Part shown: positions 44,701-52,031 of the stretch, piece after piece
How positions within the stretch are numbered: position 1 is the stretch's first letter
Layout: each line of letters starts with the position of its first letter
Assembly: GCA_938082635.1 (NCBI GenBank)
Contig: CALLLI010000134.1
Span: forward strand, 1-56,761
From: an uncultured Verrucomicrobiales bacterium
Lineage (GTDB): Bacteria > Verrucomicrobiota > Verrucomicrobiia > Verrucomicrobiales > DEV007
DNA: 56,761 nt
Direction of reading: 5' to 3'
Program-made: the position numbers and the translations under genes
The notes under the pieces: generated by a model
What the model was told of the DNA's origin: nothing
Database searches by the model: none
Seen by the model: only the letters and a program-made list of their open reading frames with translations

Positions 44701-45579
44701 TTTGGCGGAGCCTCACTGGAACTGTTTAGTGGCTCACAGCTATTCGTGCAGGGAGCTGCCCAGATCTCAGATCTTATCCTTAAAGATGGCCGTCTTGTTC
44801 AGGGCGGCACGGTCGGTAGCACCGTGCGATTGGGCGGTAGTATCTCGGTGGTGGAACCCTCCTTTGTCTTCTTTGATCAAGACAACAGCACGTTTGAGAT
44901 TATCGCCCCGATTAGTGGTGACCAGAAGCTCTCCCTCAGCCAGTCATCGCCTTTCCGTCAGAAGGGGATACAGGGAGGAACTGTAGCCTTGTTAGGAGAC
45001 AATAGTGGATTCACTGGTGGCTGGGAGGTCGAAGGCATCACCGTTCGTGCCGGCAGCAACAACGCCTTTGGAAAGTCTGATATCACTCTCATCGGTGCCA
45101 CTCTTGATCCGGACTCGAATTTGAACATGCCGACCCAGAAGCTGACATTGGTCATAGGCGCGGACGGTAGCGATGTGAGACTCGTCCTGGATCAGGACAT
45201 GGCCTTTGCTGCGGTGAGTGTCGGTGATCGGTTCGACTTTCCTGAAGGCACTTACACGGCCGATGATCTGATAGGCCTTGGCTTCACCGAAGACAACGTC
45301 ATTGATGGTGGTGGCGTTCTCGTTGTGGGTGGTGAGGTTGATCCGGGGCCTGATCCAGAGCCGAGCGGTGACTTCCGTGTTACGTCCATTGAGAGCAGCG
45401 GAGACCAGATCCAAGTTAGCTGGACAAGCGCAGCGGATTCTTCCTACGCTGTCGAAACTAGCGCCGATGGCGAAGCTTGGCAGAATGCAGAAACTGGAAT
45501 TGCCGGTGCTGCAGGAGAGACAAGTGCCTCCATTGATCGCGCTGGTACTCTGCAGCTCATCCGGATTCGGAAAGAATAA
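41713..45579 (+). CDS. Secreted modular protein with two EWRGW domains, LamG and beta-solenoid
   Basis: A 1288-residue secreted protein. Signal peptide ACLALAFLTLPLHGQA; then two copies of an unassigned domain of about 210 residues (EWRGWTFAD signature; 28-234 and 333-541), each followed by a fibronectin-III-like linker; a LamG-like domain (about 636-856, with AAWVNPDEF and YLNGALAES); a calcium/TSP3-like stretch (DSDGDGLLDDWE, DTDDDGVSDSTEI; 869-936); a beta-solenoid region (about 945-1210, PEVWSDGAAPSS...); and a C-terminal module (YAVETSADGEAW ... LQLIRIRK). No enzyme motif is visible, so adhesion or glycan binding is likely. The next gene starts 33 bases downstream and shares two of its modules; they are probably co-transcribed. 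Confidence 0.85.
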   Translation: MQITKYLTPTGACLALAFLTLPLHGQALFEESFDSVTLGPNVDEGVESDAAWTAEPPAGWTVDNSKMPMLDGELIGTTEWRGWTFADSAWWAEAAGDQRRSEFANASGAAAVADPDEWDDVGSPAGVGNFESYLISPDIDISSAAGSSASLVFDFSWRPEGNQVGNVTVAFDGGESTEIFRLDTATSTDMLNESKTVAFSVPAGAQMMAVSFGMFDAGNNWFWAIDNVSILPSADPVLPSGLTGTGDVLQKTVTLSWQPASNIAGTLEVLRDDAVIAELPVDATEYVDSNPPGNDAEGRIAYTYGLRVKADGIDAEVLSQEVVYSTGAAQRSLFEESFDSVVLGAAVDEPGLGEDMDWTAEPPAGWTVDNSKMPMEDDEVLGTTEWRGWTFADPVFWAQVDDQRRSEFLNASGAAAIADPDEWDDVGGPAGVGTFESYLISPAIDVVAEAGGNVSLVFDSSWRPEGNQTGNVTVKFDGGEAHELLRLDTGSTQDNETNEKKVVSVSIPAGAKEMVLAFGMFDAGNNWFWAIDNVLVTTLAVPICPTALASSVDLEAGNVTLSWIAGANLEDAVIEVWRDGNMVVGDLAGDAATYVDTITGVDVSESVLLSYELRVIGGPVDCVPLTRTVVYSQGNIAKLAQWDFEEGAGESTANSDGADLTGTLVDLSADSWVDGSFLGRALAFAGDGYVDFGTSEEDDAERAKSDALRPVAGLTIAAWVNPDEFTEWAGIAGTLFDSGANEGGFYLNTRTPSDYSFALATDSDGALTYLRTEGVPGEWAYIVGTYDGEEQRLYLNGALAESRPASGPIDYDPAPFGFQIGTFIDDNEDVRFAGQITQVAMWNGALSEDEINLLFEIGRAGQNIDPALDSDGDGLLDDWEIANFGDLTAFSALDDPDNDQLINLSENREGTDPNKGDTDDDGVSDSTEIAFGSDATDGNAKPEATAVALLKSNNGVQSWDSPEVWSDGAAPSSTKTYFANGSFAPNLRTPADGNGNFGGASLELFSGSQLFVQGAAQISDLILKDGRLVQGGTVGSTVRLGGSISVVEPSFVFFDQDNSTFEIIAPISGDQKLSLSQSSPFRQKGIQGGTVALLGDNSGFTGGWEVEGITVRAGSNNAFGKSDITLIGATLDPDSNLNMPTQKLTLVIGADGSDVRLVLDQDMAFAAVSVGDRFDFPEGTYTADDLIGLGFTEDNVIDGGGVLVVGGEVDPGPDPEPSGDFRVTSIESSGDQIQVSWTSAADSSYAVETSADGEAWQNAETGIAGAAGETSASIDRAGTLQLIRIRKE
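41794..42414 (+). repeat. EWRGW domain, copy 1
   Basis: This coding domain opens LFEESFDSVTLGPNVDEG and has AEPPAGWTVDNSKMP, GTTEWRGWTFAD, DQRRSEF, DPDEWDDVGSPAG, SWRPEGNQ and ends FGMFDAGNNWFWAIDNV. I know no family name for it. A jelly-roll fold like MAM or choice-of-anchor J domains is suggested by the FDSWRPEG and WFWAIDNV pattern. Confidence 0.75.
42708..43335 (+). repeat. EWRGW domain, copy 2
   Basis: The second copy in the same gene opens LFEESFDSVVLG and keeps every landmark of copy 1 (AEPPAGWTVDNSKMP, GTTEWRGWTFAD, DPDEWDDVGGPAG, SWRPEGNQTGN, FGMFDAGNNWFWAIDNV). Identity to copy 1 is high, indicating a fairly recent internal duplication. Confidence 0.75.
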
Positions 45580-45612
45580 TTCGCTCATTTCATCTCATTC
45601 CATCACTCTACT

Positions 45613-48600
45613 ATGAATCGTACACACATCGCTCTCTCCCGTGTGCTGGCCAGTCTCGGTTTCGCTGGACTCGTTAGCACGTCCATGGCGCAAGACGTCT
45701 CGTTAGTTAGGCGCTTTGCAGCCTGGAACGACCCGGTTGCCTGGTCAGACGGTGCTGCTGCCAGTTCGGGAAAGAGCTATGTTGTCGATGCCACGGGTCA
45801 GGATTTGACAAGCCCACGTGCTTTCAGTCCTGCCTTTCCGGGGGCTTCGTTGGCGATTCAGAGTGGTGGTAACCTTGATCTGAGACACTTTGGTGGCTCG
45901 GCTAGCATCGCTGATCTAACGCTATCGGGAGGCGCCATCACGCATGGTGCTGGCCGCACAGTTGGTGTAGGAGGGTTGAATGAGGTCCTGACGGTGACGG
46001 AAGATTCTAGCATCGTTGTGGTGCGTACGTCCCAAACTCTGGAGGTGCGTTCCAGGCTCACGGGCGCGGGCGGTCTTACGGCACAAGGGGCGAGCGTGGA
46101 GCCCGGTGATCGGGCGACCATTGCGTTGTTAGGCGTCGGGTCGGACTACGCGGGAGAGTGGACGGTTTCCAATGTGACTCTCAATGCCGTGACGCCCGGA
46201 TCGATGGGTAGTGGCAATGTCACCATCACGGAAGGAACTTTGGATTTCGACTATCGCTACAATAATCCTGCGGGCACGTTGACCATTCAAGGAACTGAAA
46301 GCCGGCTCTTGCTGGACCAAGACATCGCCTTTGGGCAAGCCTTCTTTGGTGAGACTCCGTTGCCAGATGGCGTGCATCCGTGGTCGTTCTTTGACGGGCT
46401 AGGGGCTGGCGAACAGATCCTCGATGGGGGAGGGCGTCTGATCATTGGTGATCAGGATGCAGACGACGATGGCATGCCTGATGTGCTGGAAACGGAGATC
46501 TTTGGGGACATGAGTAAAGCCGCTGATGCGGATGAGGACTCTGATGGGCTCAGTAACGCTAGTGAGCTTGCTGGTAACAGCGACCCCACGAAAGCCGACA
46601 CGGATGAGGATGGCTTGAATGACGGTGTTGAGGTTGCCGCAGGTTCTGATCCCAGAGTGGCTGATACAGACGGCGATGGGGTGAGTGATCAAGTGGAAGT
46701 GGAAACGGAGCTCACGAATCCTCGCTCGGTCGATACCGATGGTGATACCTTGAGTGACGGTGATGAGATTGCTAACGGCACGAAGCCATTGCTCGCGGAT
46801 TCGGATGCGGACGGATTCGATGACGGTACGGAGTTGGCTGCTGGGTCAGATCCTAACAATGCTGATGACAAACCGAGTGGCAGCTTCATTCCTGCTCAAG
46901 TCGAGATCGGTGCGCCGGTTCTCTTGGATGTGATCTTCGACGGTGGTGATCCCATAGCGACCAAAGAGGCGAACATGGCGTTCAATACGGATGAGCCGGA
47001 GATCCTCTTTGTGACCACGGCTACGGACGGTGCCTTGAAGGACCCGGTTACCGGTGAGGACTCGCAGCAGGCGGTTGTGGGATTTTTCATGGATCCACGG
47101 ACGTTAGAACAAACGCGCGATCCATTCGTTATTCTTGGAAATCCTGACGGAGAACTTAAGCGTGTGGATGTGAAATACAATCCTGTTTCGAAACAGTACG
47201 TCGTGGTTTCAGCAGCCCGTGGTTACCGGCCCAATGGGCAGGACTTGCCATTGATCGCGTTTGTGAATCCTAACAGTGTGGCTGGTGGCGAGGATCCAGT
47301 CGCTCAGGCGTTCGTGTATGATGGTCAGTCTACTGTTAGCTATGATGATGTCGCGGTCGCAGTAAGTACGAATAACGGGAATATCTTAGTCGTCGGCGAA
47401 CACGACTTCGCTGGCGAGGGAGAAGGAGTTGTGGGTGCGATGTTCGACAAGGATGGGAATGTCCTTACTCCGACCTTCACGCGTTTGGACCGTCTGCAAG
47501 CCATTGGTGACGAGGATGATCCCGATGTGCTTTTCCTCCCCAACAACGATGTCTTCGTCTTCCTGGTCAACACCGATGGCGATGGCGCTGACGACTTGTT
47601 AGATCGCATCACGGGGTCCGTGATTCAGCCTGTGCCGGATGGCGATGGCAATCTTCAGTTAGGCGATCAGGTCGTGCTCGGTGGTGATCGATTGGAAGGC
47701 GTCGCCGAAGGGCATCCTGCCGCAATCGAGAATCCATTTACGAATGAATTGATTGGCGCGCTTGATTACAGCAACGGGGCCAACGGCGGGGACATCTTCT
47801 ACTTTCAAGTGGGCGACGCGCCGACCTTTGAGCTGACAACGACGCGTGATCAGATTCCATACTTGGAAGCGACGGGCAGTGACCCTTATCAACAACGTCA
47901 TCCGCAATTAGCTGCTGATCCCAACAGTGGTGTGATCGTGGTAGGCCACCATGTGCTCTCTAGCGCGGCGGATCCTCCCTTGCCTAATGGATACGCACTG
48001 ACCGTGCTCGGCCCAGACGGTGCCGTGCTCCCGGGGCGCAACGAGTTGAATAATGGTTTCCATGCGTTTCTTGAGAATGAAGACGCCACGAACAATGATG
48101 CCAACTGGACCAATGTGAAGTATGATCCCTTGAGCGATTCGTTCATCGTCGTCTTTGCTGACAACGGAGGTGAAACCAAGGTGGTGCGTTTCACCGTGGT
48201 GTCCAATCACTTGGAACAACCGACGGTGCCCGAGCCAGAACCAGATGGCCCACTCTACCGTGAAGACTTTGAAGGACTCACACTAGGACCAAACGTCGAT
48301 GAGGAAGTGGAAGGTGAGATGGTCTGGACGAACGAGCCTCCCGAGGGATGGGACATTGATAACAGCATGCTCTTTGGGGCGGATGAAGAAGGTATTGGCG
48401 TGACAGAGTGGAAGGGGTGGACCTTTGCAGACAAAGATTGGTGGGTCGAAGCGGCAGGGGATCAGCGGCGTTCCGAGTGGCTCAGTGGCAAGGGAACCGT
48501 CGCGATCGCAGATCCAGATGAGTGGGATGACCTCGGGTCGCCAGGTGGGCAGGAACAGGGTGGATTCAACTCTTTCATGAGCTTGCCGCCGATTTCCTTA

Positions 48601-50547
48601 GTGGGCCTTGGAGCGAATACAGCCGTGCTGAGTTTTGATTCTAGTTGGCGTCCGGAGTTCGATGATAACTATCATCAATCTGGCAATGCCGTGGTGTCGT
48701 TCGACGGTGGCGAACCGGTGGAACTCTTCGAATGGTTGTCCGATCCTGGGTCGCCTAACTTTAAGGGAGAGGCCATAGACGAACGCGCCATCGTGCCTTT
48801 GAACAATCCTGAAGGGGCTCAAAGCATGGTCATCACGATTGGCATGTTTGACGCTGGGAACGACTGGTGGTGGGCGATTGATAACATTGAGGTCGCGACG
48901 GGTGCCGTTCTGTCGAAGATCGTCGGACGTCGCAGTCGAGTTCTGTTAGAAATCACGGACACGGGTTCGAGCGAGATCGATGAAGGTTCTGTCGTGCTTC
49001 AAGTGGATGGACAAACTGTAGCGGCCAGTGTTTCGAAGGCTGATGGTGTGGTGAGCATCGAGTACGCGCCCGCGCCTCCGTTTGTTTCGGGATCACAGCA
49101 CGCCTACGTCATCCAAGCTTCTGATGAAGCTGGAGCGGCGGTCAGTTTTGAGGGAACCTTTGACGTTCCGATTCCAGCTTTACCAGAAGATCCTCTCCCC
49201 GGTCCGGTAGGTGTGGATGGCGAGTTTGGTGTTCGCTATATCTGGGGCAGCGGGACAATGGGGAATCTTGGCAACGCTGTCGATGCGATCCAAGCGGTGG
49301 AGGCAGGCACTTGGGAGGGTGCTTCGTTTGATATCACTCATGCCTACATCAATCATGGTAGTGGTGCAGGTCTCTTTGGGGAGGACGATCCGTATGCCGA
49401 CGAGGTCGTCGATGACGAAGATGGTTTGTGGTCTGGGGAAGACTTCGTTCAGTTTGCCAAGGGGACCATTCGTGTGCCGGAGTCTGGTGACTATACGTTT
49501 GGGGTCCAGACGGATGACGGCTTCGCTCTGCGCATCTTCGGAGCGGAGTTTAGTAGAGTGCAAGGGAATGGGCAGCTTGATCCTGGCAATGCAAACACGA
49601 TGGCGCATCCTGGGACGACTGGAAACAGCTCCACGCGTGGTGTCGTGACGTTGGCCAAAGGCGACTATGACATCGAGTTTATGTGGTATGAGCGCGGAGG
49701 CGGCGACTTCGGTGAACTCTACCTTGCCAAGGGCGCCTTCGATGGCGATGGCGATACAGATACGTGGCAGTTGTTAGGCAAGCCTGCTGATGGTGAGACG
49801 GCTTTCGTGACTTTGGTGGGTTCTCCGCTCGTTCTCCCAGAGATCACTCTGTTTCGGATGGATGGTGCCGATGTGACGCTTAATTTCTCCACGCCAGATC
49901 CCTCAGTGAGCCATGCGCTAGAACAGAGCATCGATTTGCTCGATTGGGACCGCCTGGACACGGAGGAGCTGGTTGATGCCGCCGATGGGTTCACCCGCAG
50001 CTTCCAATATGCCCGTCCTGCCGATGCTGCTGCCCATTTCCGAGTTGCCGTTCTTCCGCCTCCTGCCCTTCTTTCGGCAGATTTTGAGGATGGGCCAGAG
50101 GGTTGGACCGTGGAGAACGCGGCTGGCGATACTGTGTGGGAGTTAGGCACGCCAAATGCAGGTGGGCTGACGACTGCGGCAAGTGGTGTGAATGCTTGGG
50201 GGACGGCAATCGATGGGAGTTACGGCGTGGGGACGATCACGTCTCTGAAATCGCCTGTGATCGATCTTACTGGAATTGGTCGTCCCAAGCTCAGTTTCAA
50301 TTACTTCGTCGATACGACGGAAGGCGTGGAAGGTGGTCAGCTACGTTTCCTTGATGAAACAGGCGGAGAACTCTTCACTCGCCAAGAGATCTTCTCTGGC
50401 AAGACGGACACCTGGACACCGTTCAGTCTAACCGTTCCGCGTGAGGCCCGTGATCAGAAGATCATTCTGGAATTCCGGTTTCTGAGCGACGCCACTGATG
50501 ACGGACTTGCAGGATGGTATCTAGACGATGTGGTGGTGGATCGGTAA
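45613..50547 (+). CDS. Giant secreted protein with beta-solenoid, TSP3 repeats, EWRGW, PA14-like and MAM-like domains
   Basis: A 1644-residue secreted protein. Signal peptide (VLASLGFAGLVSTSMAQ); beta-solenoid like that of the preceding gene product (30-280, DPVAWSDGAAASS); calcium-binding TSP3-like repeats (283-415, DTDGDGVSDQVEVET, DTDGDTLSDGDEI, DSDADGFDDGTEL); a propeller-like region of about 440 residues (428-870); one EWRGW domain (880-1097); a PA14-like segment (about 1199-1374, GDYTFGVQTDDGFALRIFG); a short C-terminal-type module (1409-1483, HALEQSIDLLDWDRL); and a MAM/choice-of-anchor-like jelly roll at the end (1484-1644, GWYLDDVVVDR). It is strongly acidic, fitting marine secretion and calcium binding. 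Surface adhesion or glycan capture is plausible; no catalytic site is seen. Confidence 0.85.
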   Translation: MNRTHIALSRVLASLGFAGLVSTSMAQDVSLVRRFAAWNDPVAWSDGAAASSGKSYVVDATGQDLTSPRAFSPAFPGASLAIQSGGNLDLRHFGGSASIADLTLSGGAITHGAGRTVGVGGLNEVLTVTEDSSIVVVRTSQTLEVRSRLTGAGGLTAQGASVEPGDRATIALLGVGSDYAGEWTVSNVTLNAVTPGSMGSGNVTITEGTLDFDYRYNNPAGTLTIQGTESRLLLDQDIAFGQAFFGETPLPDGVHPWSFFDGLGAGEQILDGGGRLIIGDQDADDDGMPDVLETEIFGDMSKAADADEDSDGLSNASELAGNSDPTKADTDEDGLNDGVEVAAGSDPRVADTDGDGVSDQVEVETELTNPRSVDTDGDTLSDGDEIANGTKPLLADSDADGFDDGTELAAGSDPNNADDKPSGSFIPAQVEIGAPVLLDVIFDGGDPIATKEANMAFNTDEPEILFVTTATDGALKDPVTGEDSQQAVVGFFMDPRTLEQTRDPFVILGNPDGELKRVDVKYNPVSKQYVVVSAARGYRPNGQDLPLIAFVNPNSVAGGEDPVAQAFVYDGQSTVSYDDVAVAVSTNNGNILVVGEHDFAGEGEGVVGAMFDKDGNVLTPTFTRLDRLQAIGDEDDPDVLFLPNNDVFVFLVNTDGDGADDLLDRITGSVIQPVPDGDGNLQLGDQVVLGGDRLEGVAEGHPAAIENPFTNELIGALDYSNGANGGDIFYFQVGDAPTFELTTTRDQIPYLEATGSDPYQQRHPQLAADPNSGVIVVGHHVLSSAADPPLPNGYALTVLGPDGAVLPGRNELNNGFHAFLENEDATNNDANWTNVKYDPLSDSFIVVFADNGGETKVVRFTVVSNHLEQPTVPEPEPDGPLYREDFEGLTLGPNVDEEVEGEMVWTNEPPEGWDIDNSMLFGADEEGIGVTEWKGWTFADKDWWVEAAGDQRRSEWLSGKGTVAIADPDEWDDLGSPGGQEQGGFNSFMSLPPISLVGLGANTAVLSFDSSWRPEFDDNYHQSGNAVVSFDGGEPVELFEWLSDPGSPNFKGEAIDERAIVPLNNPEGAQSMVITIGMFDAGNDWWWAIDNIEVATGAVLSKIVGRRSRVLLEITDTGSSEIDEGSVVLQVDGQTVAASVSKADGVVSIEYAPAPPFVSGSQHAYVIQASDEAGAAVSFEGTFDVPIPALPEDPLPGPVGVDGEFGVRYIWGSGTMGNLGNAVDAIQAVEAGTWEGASFDITHAYINHGSGAGLFGEDDPYADEVVDDEDGLWSGEDFVQFAKGTIRVPESGDYTFGVQTDDGFALRIFGAEFSRVQGNGQLDPGNANTMAHPGTTGNSSTRGVVTLAKGDYDIEFMWYERGGGDFGELYLAKGAFDGDGDTDTWQLLGKPADGETAFVTLVGSPLVLPEITLFRMDGADVTLNFSTPDPSVSHALEQSIDLLDWDRLDTEELVDAADGFTRSFQYARPADAAAHFRVAVLPPPALLSADFEDGPEGWTVENAAGDTVWELGTPNAGGLTTAASGVNAWGTAIDGSYGVGTITSLKSPVIDLTGIGRPKLSFNYFVDTTEGVEGGQLRFLDETGGELFTRQEIFSGKTDTWTPFSLTVPREARDQKIILEFRFLSDATDDGLAGWYLDDVVVDR
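46459..46863 (+). repeat. Tandem TSP3-like calcium repeats (coding)
   Basis: Within the giant gene, about six units of the form DxDxDGxxDxxE (such as DADDDGMPDVLE, DEDSDGLSNASE, DTDEDGLNDGVE, DTDGDGVSDQVE, DTDGDTLSDGDE, DSDADGFDDGTE) follow each other at roughly 18-25 residue spacing. These are thrombospondin-type-3-like calcium loops that stiffen extracellular proteins. Confidence 0.85.
48252..48902 (+). repeat. EWRGW domain, copy 3
   Basis: A diverged copy in the second gene opens LYREDFEGLTLGPNVDEE and keeps NEPPEGWDIDNS, GVTEWKGWTFAD, DQRRSEW, DPDEWDDLGSPGG, SWRPEF and IGMFDAGNDWWWAIDNI. It is more diverged from copies 1 and 2 than they are from each other. Confidence 0.75.
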
Positions 50548-50625
50548 GACGTGCGACAAATGGCTCCTTTCTTGAATCGCTCAGTTGCCAGAGGGTGGCT
50601 TGCGTGCTCGGTCTAAGGCATCGAC

Positions 50626-52023
50626 ATGCAGACACTTGAAATTCATCCTCGTTGTAGTCCGGAGCTTGATCCGGGTTTTATACCTGCAGCGCTCTGGACC
50701 CGTGCTTATGAGAAGGCGGTTGGTGAGCTTGCTAAGCCGCAAGTCGTCAATGTGTGGATACAGGGGCAAACGACGGACCTCGCGCTTACGTTATCTATCT
50801 TTCCGGAGGGAGGGCACGCGGAACTCACCGAGCGTTATGTTGAACGTGCGGTGAAATTTCTCCTTTGGCAGCGCGGTGGTCACACCGTGGTGCTTGAAGG
50901 CTGTCCCTGTCTCGCTCAATCGCTGCAATGCCGCTACCAGGCGGGAGGCGGTCGTGCGTTTGATAGTGAGTTTATGGGGGGCAAGCTCTTCTATAAACCA
51001 CTGACCTTTGGCAGTGAACCCTTGATGGCATCCGATGAAGTGATGGGCGAAAGTCTGTTAGGGCGCCATCTCGAGGGTTGCCGCATCGGGTTCGATTTAG
51101 GGGGCAGTGACCGGAAAGCGGCTGCGGTGATCGATGGGAAGGTGGTCTTCTCTGAAGAGATTGCTTGGGACCCGTACTTTCAGTCCGATCCGAATTACCA
51201 TTTCGAGGGCATTCGAGATTCATTGCGCCGCGCGGCTTCTCACTTGCCGCGCGTGGATGCTATCGGCGGTAGCGCAGCGGGTGTCTATGTGAATAACGAA
51301 GTCCGGGCGGGATCTCTCTTTCGAGGGGTTCCTGATAGTCTCTTTGAGGACCATGTGAGACGTATCTTCGATCGCGTGATGGAAGCTGAAGGCTGGGCAG
51401 ATAAGCCTTGGGATGTGGTGAATGATGGCGATGTCACCGCGCTAGCCGCATCGATGTCTCTGAACAAGAACGCGGTCTTGGGCATCTCTATGGGAACGAG
51501 CTTGGCAGGGGGGTATGTCGATCCTAGCGGGAATATCAAGCCTTGGCTGAATGAACTCGCCTTTGCGCCGATTGACTATCGTGCGGACGCACCGGTCGAT
51601 GAGTGGTCTGGCGACCATGGCTGTGGCGTCCAGTATTTCTCTCAGCAAGGCGTGGCACGATTGGTGCCTCACGCTGGGATAGATCTTCCTGCGGGCATGC
51701 CCTTTCCAGAGCAGCTCGTGGAGGTGCAGAAACTGATGGTTGCGGGAGATGAGCGTGCTGCCAAGATTTATCGTACCATCGGGGTGTGCTTCGGCTATGC
51801 CATCGCGCACTATCACAGTTTTTATGACCTTGAGCATTTCCTGATTCTTGGTCGAGTTACATCGGGTGAGGGAGGGGAGGTCATTCTTGAGGAGGCCAAG
51901 AACGTGCTTCAGTTAGAATTTCCTGATCTCGCTGAACGTACCTCAATGCACACGCCGAACGAGCAAGACAAGCGTCATGGACAAGCGATTGCGGCAGCGA
52001 GCCTGCCTGACCTGGCCAAATAA
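50626..52023 (+). CDS. ASKHA/ROK-like protein, possible sugar or small-molecule kinase
   Basis: A 465-residue cytoplasmic protein. Residues about 153-175 carry a ROK/ASKHA phosphate-1 motif (IGFDLGGSDRKAAAVIDGKVV), followed near 205-225 by an adenosine/connect-type segment (VDAIGGSAAGVYVNNEV) and VNDGDVTALAAS near 270, where ROK kinases have a catalytic NDA or NDG. LGISMGTSLAGGYVD resembles phosphate 2. The N-terminal roughly 150 residues are an extra domain of unknown type. The ROK zinc-binding GCxGCxE cluster is absent. It precedes the dimethylglycine dehydrogenase-like gene by eight bases, so they are co-transcribed; the substrate is unknown. Confidence 0.75.
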   Translation: MQTLEIHPRCSPELDPGFIPAALWTRAYEKAVGELAKPQVVNVWIQGQTTDLALTLSIFPEGGHAELTERYVERAVKFLLWQRGGHTVVLEGCPCLAQSLQCRYQAGGGRAFDSEFMGGKLFYKPLTFGSEPLMASDEVMGESLLGRHLEGCRIGFDLGGSDRKAAAVIDGKVVFSEEIAWDPYFQSDPNYHFEGIRDSLRRAASHLPRVDAIGGSAAGVYVNNEVRAGSLFRGVPDSLFEDHVRRIFDRVMEAEGWADKPWDVVNDGDVTALAASMSLNKNAVLGISMGTSLAGGYVDPSGNIKPWLNELAFAPIDYRADAPVDEWSGDHGCGVQYFSQQGVARLVPHAGIDLPAGMPFPEQLVEVQKLMVAGDERAAKIYRTIGVCFGYAIAHYHSFYDLEHFLILGRVTSGEGGEVILEEAKNVLQLEFPDLAERTSMHTPNEQDKRHGQAIAAASLPDLAK

Positions 52024-52031
52024 TCTATCAG

